DNA of 64,000 nucleotides, taken from NCBI GenBank assembly GCA_019096065.1, contig JAGUCH010000001.1, positions 248,001 to 312,000 of the forward strand, read 5' to 3'. The notes beneath the pieces are model-generated. The model ran no database searches and was not told the DNA's origin. It saw only the letters and a list, made by a program, of their open reading frames with translations. Origin of the DNA: Paracyclopina nana (Eukaryota > Arthropoda > Copepoda > Cyclopoida > Cyclopettidae). Positions 33,905 through 44,586 of this stretch are shown piece by piece. Position 1 is the stretch's first letter, and every line of letters starts with the position of its first letter. The position numbers were made by a program, and so were the translations under genes.

Positions 33905-35278
33905 ATGGAGAGAGTTAGGATTATCTTTTTGTTAGCCATTGTGACCATTGGGAATGTAAGCATTGCTTAAGTTCATTACTACACCATGAGAAGTCATATT
34001 TTGTAGGCAAGTCTGCAGACTTTGGACTTTGATGAGGTTATACCAGGTTATGCAAGGATTCCAAGCTTAATTGAAAAACACAAGAATGACAAAATCAGCA
34101 ATGAACCAATGACATTCACTCCCAGAAAGGACTACAAACAAGAGGGTAATGGACATAGAAGAGGCTTATTATCGTCTGTGTCTTTTTTGATCATGGTATG
34201 GTTACAATTGTTATTGATTCTTATTTACTGTCATAGCAACCTCAGTAAAAAAGAATTGATGACAACCGTAACCATGCCACAATCAAAAACGCATAATTTT
34301 AATTATTGAAAGCAAAATTTCAGCCGAGTGTGGAGTTGCTGGACCATCAAGAAGTGATGCTAAAATAGTGAATGGAAATGAAGCCACTCCCCATGAATAT
34401 CCCTGGCAAGTGGGCCTATTCTTCACCCTTGCTGGAGGCGGTGGTAGATACTTTTGTGGCGGATCACTCATAAGTAAACCTTGTTGCTAGGTTTAGTTGG
34501 AACAGTTTAAAGGCATTCAATATTTCAGCGCCAACTGTTGTGCTAACAGCTGCTCATTGTGTTGAAGATGCTGTAGAGCATGAAGTTGTTCTTGGTGCTC
34601 ACAATATCAGGGAGGTTGAGCCCAACCAGACAAGGATTTTCTCATACAAAAGCAAGCACCATCCTCAGTGGAATCCAAGTGCAATTGAAAATGATGTTGG
34701 TCTTGTCTTTTTGCCAGTTTCAGTTGATATTGATGGTGAAAAAAATGTGCGAATTCATTTAGTAATTACTAATTTGTAAATTCACATCTAGGAACCAACA
34801 TCAGAACTGCATGTCTGGTGAGTCCAGATGCTGGACTCCTTGTGGATGAAAGGGTAACTGCGACTGGATGGGGAAGACCTTCAGATTCTGCTTCGTCTAT
34901 TTCTGAAGTGCTGAGAGAAGTGGAAAACAGGAGGATCATGAGCAACTCTGATTGCGACATTTATTTTGGCATTGTCAATGATGGCACATTGTGCATCGAC
35001 ACCTCAGACAACCAGTCAGGAACATGCAATGTATGTAGTATATCTCAGTTTTGACCTCTTTGATTGGTTTCATCTTTTTGTATGATTCTTAGGGAGATTC
35101 TGGAGGACCTTTGAACTGGAATGCTGGTGATGATGAAAGGAAATTTACCCAAGTTGGGATTGTGTCTTTTGGATCCTCTTTTGGGTGTGAGCTAGGTTAC
35201 CCAAATGGATTTGCTCGTGTGACCAAGTACCTGGACTGGATTTCTCAAGAGTCAGGCTTGGACATTGACTCTTTATAA
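33905..35278 (+). CDS. brachyurin-like serine protease (copy C)
   Basis: Six exons: 33905-33955, 34007-34145, 34324-34473, 34529-34735, 34792-35030 and 35093-35278, encoding 323 aa. The signal-peptide exon is one codon longer than in A and B, and the second intron is enlarged to 178 nt. Activation site [11 protein letters not shown]. Catalytic residues lie in [15 protein letters not shown] and [16 protein letters not shown] and [16 protein letters not shown] are the closest of the three copies to crab collagenase. GYPNGF again carries Asn where brachyurin has Asp. All three copies keep a complete triad and disulphide pattern and look functional. Confidence 0.92.
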
Positions 35279-35679
35279 TATTGATGAGAATAAAAAATAT
35301 CATTTACTAAATATCAATTTAGGGAAATTGATTATTTTGAATGTCCACAGTCAAGTGCATCTCTAACCAAGTTTTGACATGTAGACAAAGTTTTCAGCAG
35401 CACTCAAAAGGCTGAATCCAGGAAAAGTCCCATTTTTTAGCGCTTATATACTGTTTTGAAACCTAGCTTTCCAATAATGAACAGATATTGAGTGCCAGAA
35501 CCAAGGGTTTTTCGTTGATTAAGGCTATCATTCACTTTGCATGACCTCTTAAATCAATTTTTTGCTTTCAATTGTACTGCGAATTGCCAAAATTGACATA
35601 GCAACTGCCCCACCCACTTTAGGCTCATTTTGAACCATCAAGAGACTTGTCAGCAATTTGGGCTAGTTGTACGTCAACC
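35279..35679. other. spacer upstream of the ligand-gated channel
   Basis: Contains the protease C polyadenylation signal (aataaaa near 35289). Nothing else was recognised. Confidence 0.5.
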
Positions 35680-37021
35680 ATGGCCTTGCACAAATTGTTC
35701 ATTTTATGGACCTTACAATGGTATAGTGTGACCAAAGGGGACATGCGAATAGCTTACAACAATCAGAAAATGATCAAAGCAGTCAACATCTCTATTGACA
35801 TAACCAATATTGAGGTCATAGATCAAAGGTCAAAAGTTTTGAAAGAAATGATATTCACTTTTGAGTACTTTGACGAAAGCCTGGAGCTGCTAACAACTGA
35901 TTCTGTCCTTGTTTTGTCTCCGGATGAGATTTCCCTGCTGGAGTTTCCATGTTTAACAACCCATACTCAGCCAATGAAACAGGACCAGGCAAAGCTCAAT
36001 TCAAGAGCTGCATAATCTAAATTATTTTTAATAGCAAGGTTTCCACCATTTCAGATCCTCCAAATTCTGGTGAGTGAAGCAAAAAAGGTGACAGTGGTGG
36101 TGTTTGAGGCTTTTGTGGAGCATTGCCAAATGGATTTTAGAGTACATCCATACCTCTTGATCTAAAATTATTTTTATAATTTACTGTTTTAGAGCTATCC
36201 CTTTGATTCACATGCATGTGAATTTACCCTGAGAGCACTGCATAGCTATGAGCTGTATTTGCTACTGGTTAATTTGACATATTCTGGCACAATGCAAGGT
36301 CCCATGACATTCAAGTCAAAAGTGAGAGTCTTGGACTTGACAAAAAAATTGATGGATGGAATTTCATACAATGTCATGGGATACCAGATCCAATTGGCCC
36401 GGTAAGTTTATTTTGTTGGTCAGTTAGTTATTATCTTCAAGTTAATGCCGTGGTTTCTTTTTTAAGGATTCCTACAGCCCTTATAGTGTCCCATTACATC
36501 CCAGTGACTCTATTCACTTGGGCCTCTTTCTCCTCATTTGATTTAAGATCAATGGGACATGGAACAGACAGAATTTGCTTCTTGGTTACCCTATTCATGG
36601 TATTGGTATCGATGATCATTTCGCAGACTAATACCTCACCAGGGGGGAACATTGTTACATCCATTGGTAATAACAAAACTTGACTTGCAAAGTATTTCAA
36701 TAAGTGGCCTTTCTCTTATATTGTAAAGAGTGGTATTCATTTGTTTGCATGCTCTTCAGCTTCATCACATTGATGGAGTATTCATTGATGCTCACCTACT
36801 GTAACCGCAAGCAATCAGAGGTATCGCTATGTATCAGTATTTGTGATCAAAGAATATTTAGTAAGCATTGAAAATAGGCTACTAGACCTAATATGATGGA
36901 TGTTGAAGAAGATAAGATGAGGAAAAAGATGAACTCATTTGATGCCAAATTTGGGCTAGCCATCAAAATTAGCTTCAGCTTATTTGTTGTTATTTACTTT
37001 TCTCTGCAAGACTTGTGGTAA
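35680..37021 (+). CDS. compact Cys-loop ligand-gated ion channel subunit
   Basis: Six exons: 35680-35988, 36055-36141, 36193-36401, 36467-36666, 36729-36820 and 36878-37021, giving 346 aa. A signal peptide (MALHKLFILWTLQWYSVTKG) leads into a diverged ligand-binding domain. Splicing exons 2 and 3 creates C-QMDFRSYPFDSHA-C, the exact 13-residue Cys-loop with PFD. M1 is HYIPVTLFTWASFSSFDL, M2 follows GTDR, M3 contains LMEYSLML, and M4 is near the end. The M3-M4 loop is only ~35 residues, far shorter than usual. There is no vicinal Cys pair typical of nicotinic alpha subunits, and no PAR motif before M2. Intron 1 uses a GC donor (CAG|GCAAAG); a GT alternative at 35951 would also keep frame but fits the family length less well. 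Ligand and ion selectivity unknown. Confidence 0.8.
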
Positions 37022-38505
37022 AGCTTGTGGTAAAAAGATGAAAAACAATGATTTGTTAACACGCAGATAATGGAATGTAAAAGAACAGATGGACATGACT
37101 AGTACATAATGTGAATTGAAAAGTATGGAAAATGAAATAAATAGGATAATTGGCAGACTATTGTAAGCATTCTTTAGGCATTTTTGTTCTTAATATCCAA
37201 CTGAAAGCACCACATTGCCTCAAAAAAAATCCTTTTTGCAGTTTTTAGCCTCTCAACTGTTCTTCATTTCCTTGCATATATTTTAAAGGGTTTTGGCAAG
37301 TCGTTTCCATTTTTAAATTAAGATTTGGCTAGCTCTGACATTTCTCTGTTATGACATTTGTGATGATAAGTAGATCATGACTGTGGAAAATACAAAATGA
37401 AGACAGTTTAAAAATACTTTTTTTCTGAAAAATGCTTACTTTTTGATTGATTGATATGGCTCATGGGGTCATTTGTGAATGCCATGCAGGATAGAGGCCA
37501 ATTGTGTTTGCCCATGTACTTCCAAAGCCATTGAATGTGAAAGTATTAAGTTGAATGGACAACAAACTACCTAAGTTTGACATATCAGCAGGTTTGTTCA
37601 CATTTTCATAGGTAAATAATAAAAATGGCAAAATGAACTTTTCATGGTTGTCTATTAGCTTGTTCTCATAAACATTTCTATAAGGTAAGCAAGGCACTTT
37701 GCGCGCTTTTATCTCAGCATCTACTCGTCCGATTGGAACCAAATTTGGTGGAATTCATAAGGAGGTATTGAAGAATCTTCATGCCAATTTTCATCCGGAT
37801 TGGAGGACACTAAGGCCGCCTTACTGAAAGTGAGGCAAATCAGTTAAGCAAAGGAGAAAAATCAGCCACCTCCTTAGAGACCTCCGATCCGGATGAAAAT
37901 TGGCATGAAGATTCTTCAATATGCTCTAATGAATACCTCCAAATTTGGTTCCAATCGGCTCAGTACTTACTGAGTTATGAGCTTCCAAAGTGCCTTGCTT
38001 TGCTTACCGCCTGCCTTACTGAGTTTTATGAGAACAAGCTATTGTCAAGAAGAAATAATTAGAGCTCATTGCCAGTTTGCTGTAATTAGCAAGAGACAAA
38101 TCATGCCTACATAAAATTTTGCAAAAATAGATTCATAGTTGCATTTTCTGATGTTCACTTGGTAGGAATTTAAAAATCCAGGACTAACACTTCCCATAAC
38201 ATTTTAGAGGCTGCCCAAGACTTCAAATGTAGGCAGCGCAAGGCAGCAATATGAGGCTGTTCGATAAGCGAATTGAGGCTGCTCAAGACTAAAGATTGTG
38301 GCATATGACTACAAAATGAGGCCCCGCTCTAGACTGCAAATAGTGGCTCCTGATTTTCATGCAACCATTCGGCATGGAATTTCATTATCAAAATCTGAAG
38401 CTCAATATAATGAAATATCCAAAGACACCATTTCAGTTACCAAACATATCTAGAATATTTTGCTAATTACCCTTCAGTGCATGGGTAAAATTCACCGGGT
38501 GCTTT
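37022..38505. other. intergenic spacer containing MITE A copy 2
   Basis: No gene was seen. The repeat element at 37657-38040 is listed separately and the rest is AT-rich unique sequence. Confidence 0.55.
37657..38040. mobile_element. MITE family A, copy 2 (384 bp)
   Basis: Same termini (agcttgttctcataaa and ttttatgagaacaagct) and same internal inverted ggttccaatcgg and atccggat blocks as the copy at 21315. It is flanked by att on both sides (37654-37656, 38041-38043), a different trinucleotide from copy 1, which argues that the 3-bp duplication is real. An open minus-strand frame across the left half is incidental. Confidence 0.88.
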
Positions 38506-38509
38506 CAAC

Positions 38510-38960
38510 CTGCTCACAAACTCATTTTGCTCACACACTCTTTGTGCTCACACACTCTTTTTACTCACAAACTTTTTGTGCTCACAAACTTTTTGTGCTA
38601 GAAAACTCTTTGTGCTCACAAACTCTTTGTGCTCACAAACTCTTTGTGAGCACAAACGCTTTGTGAGCACACACGCTTTGTGCTCACAAACTCTTTGTGC
38701 TCACAAACTCTTTGTGCTCACAAACTCTTTGTGCCCACAAACTCTTTGTGCTCACAAACTCTTTGTCCTCACAAACTCTTTGTGCTCACAAACTCATTGT
38801 GCTTGCAAACTCATTGTGCTCGCAAACTCATTGTGCTCGCAAACTCATTGTGCTCGCAAACTCATTGTGCTAGCAAACTCATTGTGCTAGCAAACTGATT
38901 GTGCTAGCAAACCCATAATGCTAGCAAACTAATTGTGCTCAAACACTCATGTGCTCAAAC
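38510..38960. repeat. 17-bp minisatellite ctcacaaactctttgtg
   Basis: About 25 tandem units of 17 bp with internal variants: gtgctagcaaactcatt toward the right, gagcacaaacgct in the middle. Because 17 is not a multiple of three, each frame cycles through the same peptide (roughly CSQTLCAHKLFVLTNSL), producing overlapping spurious frames. Not a gene. Confidence 0.93.
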
Positions 38961-40001
38961 ACTTGATTTCTTCAAACACTCGATTTATTCACATGCCTTT
39001 TATGTGCTTTCACACTTAATTTGCCAACACATTTAAAGTGCATTTGCTCATGCAGTCCCAATGCACACAAAGGTATTCCTTGTAATTAAATAACCACTGC
39101 ACAGTGCACTGATATTTCACTGTGCTCACCGAGCTCTCACTCCCACCATGCTCAAATATCTAACAATCGCACTTAAATTATCAGATGAATGTTATGGCTT
39201 TGTGCAGAAGGTGTGCTCAGCGTACTCAGAGTGCTCAGCTTAAAATTGCACTCATGGCTCAATACCCAACATTCTCAAGTGATTTTTAGGCAATATCATA
39301 ATATAGCGAGCTCATTGGGACTAGGAAAATAAAAAGCAAAAGCAGGGTTTTTTTGCAAATTACGCATGCAAAGTATAGTGTACTACTACGTATGTTGGCC
39401 AGTCAATCAAAAAAGGGGCCAGCCATATAAGTCCCTTCGGACTATGAAACTAGGCAAGGTCAGTTTCAAAGTTTCAAGTAGACAATTGAAGCAGACAAAA
39501 TATGAAATAAAACTACACCAAAGAAGTCCTCAAGTATCTAATGTTCAAAATGCTGTAAATAGCTCTTGAGTGTTAAAAAGCTTTTATATGCAATGACATC
39601 AAATCAAAATTTTCATTCTTCAACATTGTTATTTTGGCATATTTTGCTCAATTGTCTAAACAATTTATATGATTTTGCAGACTTTTTGGTTGGGCAAAGT
39701 TAGGGAAAGCTATCTAGGAAAAAAGTTAATCATTATGGCTCATGCCAATTTTATGTAGATTGGCACCAAACATTTAGGAATTCCTTAGGCAAAAATACAG
39801 ACCTTAATCAGCTAATATTCTGGGCAAAACTGGATCTTTTAAGGAAAATTAAACTTTTTACCAGCAATAAAAATTTGATTTTTTTAAAATAGACTATTCA
39901 TTTGGTTGGCTGACTCTAGACATCCAAATTGATTTTAGTTTTGCGTCATCAAAAAATAATTATTAGTGTCCTTCCAAACAGTTGATCATTAGCGTGCAAC
40001 C
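38961..40001. other. intergenic spacer upstream of the PAN-kelch cluster
   Basis: Loose remnants of the tgctca repeat continue to about 39260. No gene was recognised and no clear TATA box was seen for K1. Confidence 0.5.
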
Positions 40002-42195
40002 ATGAAGGACAGCTATGCAATTCTGCAATTTTGGGCAATTTGGCCTTTTGCAACTGGTTTGTATCAAGAGATGTACCAAAGTGAATTGGTACATATGGAC
40101 TCTGTCAGTGGAGTTTCACCATCAAGGACTAAGGCGTACAAAATAACCATTTCAAATGCCAAAGCAGTGTTTAATACATGATTTAAATTCCAGAAGCCTT
40201 CAGGATTGTGCACAAGAATGTACGACATCTAAGGACTCTTGCAAAGGCTTCTTCTTGAGTCCTGATGAGTTTTGGGAGTGCAAGCACATTAGTGGAAAAA
40301 CTGAAGGCTTGGTTCAAACCTCACAAAAGAGCAGGAGAAAAGTAAAAGTGTACTTACCAGAGGCTGGCATAAATCTATACAAAAACTGTAAGGAAACAAA
40401 AAAATAATAACAAAAAATGTTGCATTGACTCTTTCAGATTCCCACTTCTTTATCATGAATCATTTGGGGCAGTTTGAGGATTTTAGTGATGATTCATTGG
40501 CTTCTCCTCCAATTGCATCCTACCCTACCAGCCATTCAGGTTTGAGTGGTGGATCTGCCCCTATTTGCATTCTGGAGAGAGATCGCAGCTTGACTTGCAT
40601 TGAGAAAAATGGAGGGCCAAGATTGTTTTCTTGGAACTTTGATGATCAGCCACCCCAATTGTTGCCAATTACCATTCGACAACATGGATTGTACCCATTG
40701 ACAGCCAGACAAAAAGGGAAAATGTTCGTTTTGGGAGGTGTTGGAGGTATGAGATTCACCCACGCTCATGTTCATTAAGCAATGTTCCTTGAAGTTAAGC
40801 GAGGCTCTATGGAAGCTGATTGCTCAGTGATTGTAGAGCTGACAAAGAACCAAACTGGATAGGACTCTTATGTTGGATTATCTATGGATGTGTAGCTAAT
40901 TTGGCTAAGACTCGAGGTGGCTAACTAGAGAACATTTATTGAAGCACGACAGCTTTGCTTTTAATAGTAGGAGCAAATGTCATTGTTCAATCAGCCTTCG
41001 ATCTGGATGAATTTTTGCATGACCAATGTCTAGGGTACTCATAAGAATTGTACCAGGCTTGGTGCCAATCGGCTCAGCAGTTATTGAGATATAGCCCTCC
41101 TAAGACCCTTGCTTATCAATATTGGAGCCTAGCTAGATGAATATGAGAATAGGATTTTATGAGCTAATCATGCTTTATTTTGAATAAAGGACAATCACTG
41201 ATTGATATTTATGAGGGTGGAAACATCACCAGCATCAGTACCCAACCACCTGGTGGCCTCTCTTCAGGATGTGCAGCTTTTTTGCCAGGAGATGATAATT
41301 TGGTCTATTTTGGGGGAGGCAACAACTTGGCATTTAGTGGAGGAAGAACTAGCAAATTCTGGACCTACAACATTGCTGGCGACTCATTTACTCCTCTGCC
41401 AGACATACCACATGGAGTTGTTGCAACGCAGGCTTGTGTAGGGGCTGTAACCAAAGCTGGAGAAAAGGTCATAGCTGAGTTTTTAGTCTGTTGCCAAGGC
41501 TTGAATGATGCTAAGCAAGGGTCTTAGAAGGATTATTATTCATTAACTACCCAAGCAATTGGCACCAAACACTGCACAATTACTTATAAAACCCTATTAA
41601 TTGTTCTTGCCAAAATTCATGCAGATTGAAGGCTGATTGGAGGAGATCAGTTTTTATGTTTTAAGCAAAGCAGCCTGACTTCACAATCTAAGTGGCCTCT
41701 AGCTAGTGACATATGGATCCCAACTAGATTTGGTACGCAGTCATAGATAGTTGCACTTAGGAATCCGGCCAAGTTTGATTACCAGTCAGCAAATCAATCA
41801 CTGAGCAATAAGCTTCCAATGAGCCTTGCTTAACTTCAAAGAACATTGCTTAATGAACATAAGCATGGGTTTTTATCATCATCACCTTTCCTCTCATCCT
41901 GCAGATCTTTGTGGTCATTGGTGGACGTTTTACCAATAGTGGTCCACCTGATCCTAGGGTGAGCAAGTATTCACCATCGACTCAAAGCTGGAGCTCAATG
42001 ACTCCATTGCCTGTAGCCAATTCTCAACCTAGTGCTGCCTTTTGGAAAGGATACATCTATGTATTTGGTGGAGTTGGCGCAAGTTCTCAAATGTCTACAG
42101 TTTGGAGAATGTTACCCGAAGACTTTGCTACTTGGGAAACAGTTGGCAGCTTATCCGGAGCTACTTACTACCCCATAGTTGTCCCCTATGCCTGA
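40002..42195 (+). CDS. secreted PAN/apple-like plus kelch protein K1
   Basis: Five exons: 40002-40135, 40194-40387, 40438-40746, 41190-41467 and 41905-42195, giving 401 aa with intron phases 2,1,1,0. These phases are shared by all five cluster members. The signal peptide is followed by ELVHMDSVSGV. Next comes a PAN/apple-type half-domain (CAQECTTSKDSCKGFF..C) ending with a Lys-rich VKVYLPE. The remainder reads as a kelch-like beta-propeller: ILGG/VLGG turns, KFWTYNIAGDSFTPLP, KYSPSTQSWSSMTPLP and GYIYVFGG. PAN modules bind protein or carbohydrate, and kelch propellers are binding platforms, so an extracellular lectin-like or adhesive role is inferred. Introns 3 and 4 (443 and 437 nt) are each filled by a MITE, whereas the paralogues have ~55-110-nt introns there. 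Confidence 0.82.
40765..41160. mobile_element. MITE family B in K1 intron 3
   Basis: Starts ctcatgttcattaagcaatg, and continues with cgatctggatgaatttttgc, gcttggtgccaatcggctca and gatgaatatgagaatagg. This is the same motif order as the copy at 10674. It occupies nearly the whole intron, leaving only the splice sites. Target duplications could not be assigned. Confidence 0.7.
41503..41875. mobile_element. MITE family B in K1 intron 4
   Basis: Opens ggcttgaatgatgctaagcaagg, then aattggcaccaaacactgc and aaattcatgcagattgaagg. It ends gccttgcttaacttcaaaga acattgctta and then aacataagcatggg. The terminal part holds the two-unit ancestor of the 20-bp satellite at 11.0-11.5 kb. Confidence 0.7.
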
Positions 42196-42752
42196 AATCA
42201 GCTTTAAATATTTTAAGACTACACTAAATGTACCAAATTCATTATATCAATCCTTTAGTTTAGCTCCAAACTTTGAAATTGCATTGACTATTTGCGGAAA
42301 TTTCACTCTTATCTCTCAACCCCAAGGTAAAAAAGCACTTTTTAGACACATCATCAAAGCACGAATCAGCCAGGAAACTCCATCAACATGTTCTTTAAAA
42401 CTTAATTAAAAAGGCTTATGTCATTGTTGCAAACACTTAATAAGCCATAGTATAGTGGCAAAAACTTCTTAACAACTGCTGAAGCATAGCCTTTTATGCT
42501 GAATTGAACAACTTTGGTTGTGTATTATTATTTTGGACTGGAAAATAAAATAAAATCATAATTTGATTCATGGCCTTTTATTAGTAAGTAGATTTCTCTA
42601 TGACAATTCAAAATTAATTGAGGTTGGATACATACATTACCTACTATAATAAAACGTGGAATGTATCTACTTTTTGTTGCACTCCAGTCAAACTATTAGG
42701 GAAGTCAATTTGGGGTTTATGAGTCTACACAGTAACTGCCTAGCCTTCAATC
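42196..42752. other. K1 3' UTR and K2 upstream region
   Basis: An aataaaataaaat cluster near 42541 is the likely K1 polyadenylation signal. A possible non-coding 5' exon of K2 would end at ggaat|gtatct (about 42661), by analogy with K3. Confidence 0.45.
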
Positions 42753-44148
42753 ATGGATATTCACTTTCTTATTGCCTTAATTCACATTTTTTTCATTTTA
42801 TCAATGGCTTGAAATTGGAGCAATATCAGACAAGAATTGTACACCAAGATTCTGTAAGAGGAGTCTTGGCAACCAAGACTAAATGGTAAACATGAGTTTT
42901 CAATGAATTCCAATCATATTCCATGCTTGAACATTTTTGTAGTAATCTGTTGGTTTGCGCTGCTCAGTGCTTATCCCAGCCAATTTGCAGGGGGTTCTAT
43001 GTCACTAATGATACTGATTGGTCTTGCAAGAGCATTCAAGATGAAGGTTTGGTTCCTGTAACCGCCAAAAGTCAGAGGAAGATGGAAGTTTTTGTACCAA
43101 CTATTGTCAAAAACCAATTTTGTACGTACCAGCTCATAGATGTATTGCACAAGGCTTACAAGTCATTCTTTATTTCAGATTCACACTTCATCGTCATAAG
43201 AGAAGATGGAGCCATTCAAGATTTTTCTGAAAAGGCTTCTGCTTCACCTCCAATCACCTCTTATTCATCAAGTCATCCAGATTTGAGTGCCTGGAGTCAA
43301 TGTATAATAGAAAAAGATGGCAGCATGACATGCATTGAGAAAAATGGTGGTGAAAAAATGTTCTCTTGGAACTTTGATAGTCAAGCCCCTTCATTGTTAG
43401 CAATTACCATTAGACGACATGGAGGCCTCGCTTTGACAGCACGGCAAAATAGTAAATTATTCATCTTAGGTGGTGGCATAGACGGATTAGGTAAACTAAA
43501 TCAAGTCAATGATGATCTTAAAATCTTTGACTCATATCTTTTAAAGCACATGGATTAATTGACATTTATGAGAATGGACAAGTGATAAGCATAAACTCAT
43601 CGGCACCAGATGTCTTCTATGCTGGGTGTGCTGCCTTTTTACCAGGCGATGACAATATTGTTTACTTTGGAGGAGGTTTTGATCCAGCGACTGGAATCAG
43701 GAAAGAAAAGTTTTGGACCTATGACATCACCAACGACTCTTTTACACCAATTCCAGACATTCCTACAGGTGGATTAGCAGATCCTGGTTGCGTAGGAGCA
43801 ATTACTTCAACTGGGGAGAAGGTGATTACACTACTGTAGCAATACTTTTTAAGGAGTTCATCTTTTTCTCAGATATTTGTGGTTTTGGGAGGGATTGGTC
43901 AGAGTGCTACTCAACTGTCAAGTGTATTCAAGTTTTCACCATCAACGCAAAGTTGGAGTCCAATGACACCTATGCCAGAGGTCAACTCCCACATGGGAGC
44001 AGTGTTTTGGAAAGGATACATATATGCCTTTGCAGGATTTGGGAAGTCATATGTCATCAAGATGTTACCAGAAGACGGTGCTCAATGGGTTGATGTTGGC
44101 AGCTTGAATGGAAATTCACAATATCCCACTGTTGTTCCCTATTCTTAA
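42753..44148 (+). CDS. secreted PAN/apple-like plus kelch protein K2, frameshift in signal exon
   Basis: Exons 42753-42885, 42943-43121, 43179-43490, 43547-43821 and 43873-44148. Exons 2-5 are intact and highly similar to K3, with the PAN motif LVCAAQCLSQPICRGFY, SDSHFIVIREDGAIQDFSE, then kelch turns ending GNSQYPTVVPYS. Exon 1 is 133 nt where the family needs a length of 3n+2. Compared with K3, one base is missing around the run of seven T at about 42788-42794. From the homologous ATG the frame stops after MDIHFLIALIHIFFILSMA. The downstream frame remains open from 42656 without an obvious signal peptide. It is either a recent pseudogene allele, a homopolymer sequencing error, or a gene using another start. 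Confidence 0.7.
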
Positions 44149-44586
44149 TCATCCTTTAATTTGCTGTGTATTGTTTTGCTCACATCTCTAGCTATTATAG
44201 AGCCACATTAGCTCAGAACGGAAAAATACATGCTTGGGCTTTGGCAAAAATTCATTGTGAAATAGGAGCTCTTTGGTGCACCCTTTAGAGACCTTGAAAT
44301 TAATAAAAATCACATCCACCTCATGACATGCTGCTGGTTTTTCAATTGCCTGGCTAATCTAATTTGAATCAAGTGGCTTTTTGTTTGACTTTAAAGCCTT
44401 GTTGGTAACTATGGACTCATTGAGCTTATTGATTAGTGTATATAAAGCTTGCAGTTCACATTCAGGACATAAATCCAGTGTGCCAATCGTAAAAACTTGG
44501 AATGTAAGCTTCTCTGTCCATGAATTTTATGATTGGAAAGGGCTAATTGGTTTTAGCATAGCCCAGTTATTGGCCAGGGTTCAATC
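44149..44586. other. K2 3' UTR and K3 promoter/5' UTR
   Basis: A K2 polyadenylation signal (aataaaaat) lies near 44301. A TATA box at 44439-44447 is listed separately. A 5' UTR intron from ggaat|gtaagc (about 44505) to ggccag just before the start codon is plausible. Confidence 0.45.
44439..44447 (+). promoter_or_regulatory. TATA box of K3
   Basis: TATATAAAG about 140 bp before the K3 start codon. The gap is bridged if the predicted 5' UTR intron is removed. Confidence 0.5.

Noticed and set aside
35951-36033. GT-AG alternative for intron 1 of the ligand-gated channel
   Set aside because: It keeps frame (donor CCAT|GTTTAA, acceptor aatag) but shortens the segment between the PD motif and the Cys-loop and removes a conserved-looking His. 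The GC-AG option fits better, though cDNA would decide.
38460-38898. Overlapping Cys/Leu-rich frames
   Set aside because: They arise from the 17-bp minisatellite, and each frame gives the same cycling peptide.
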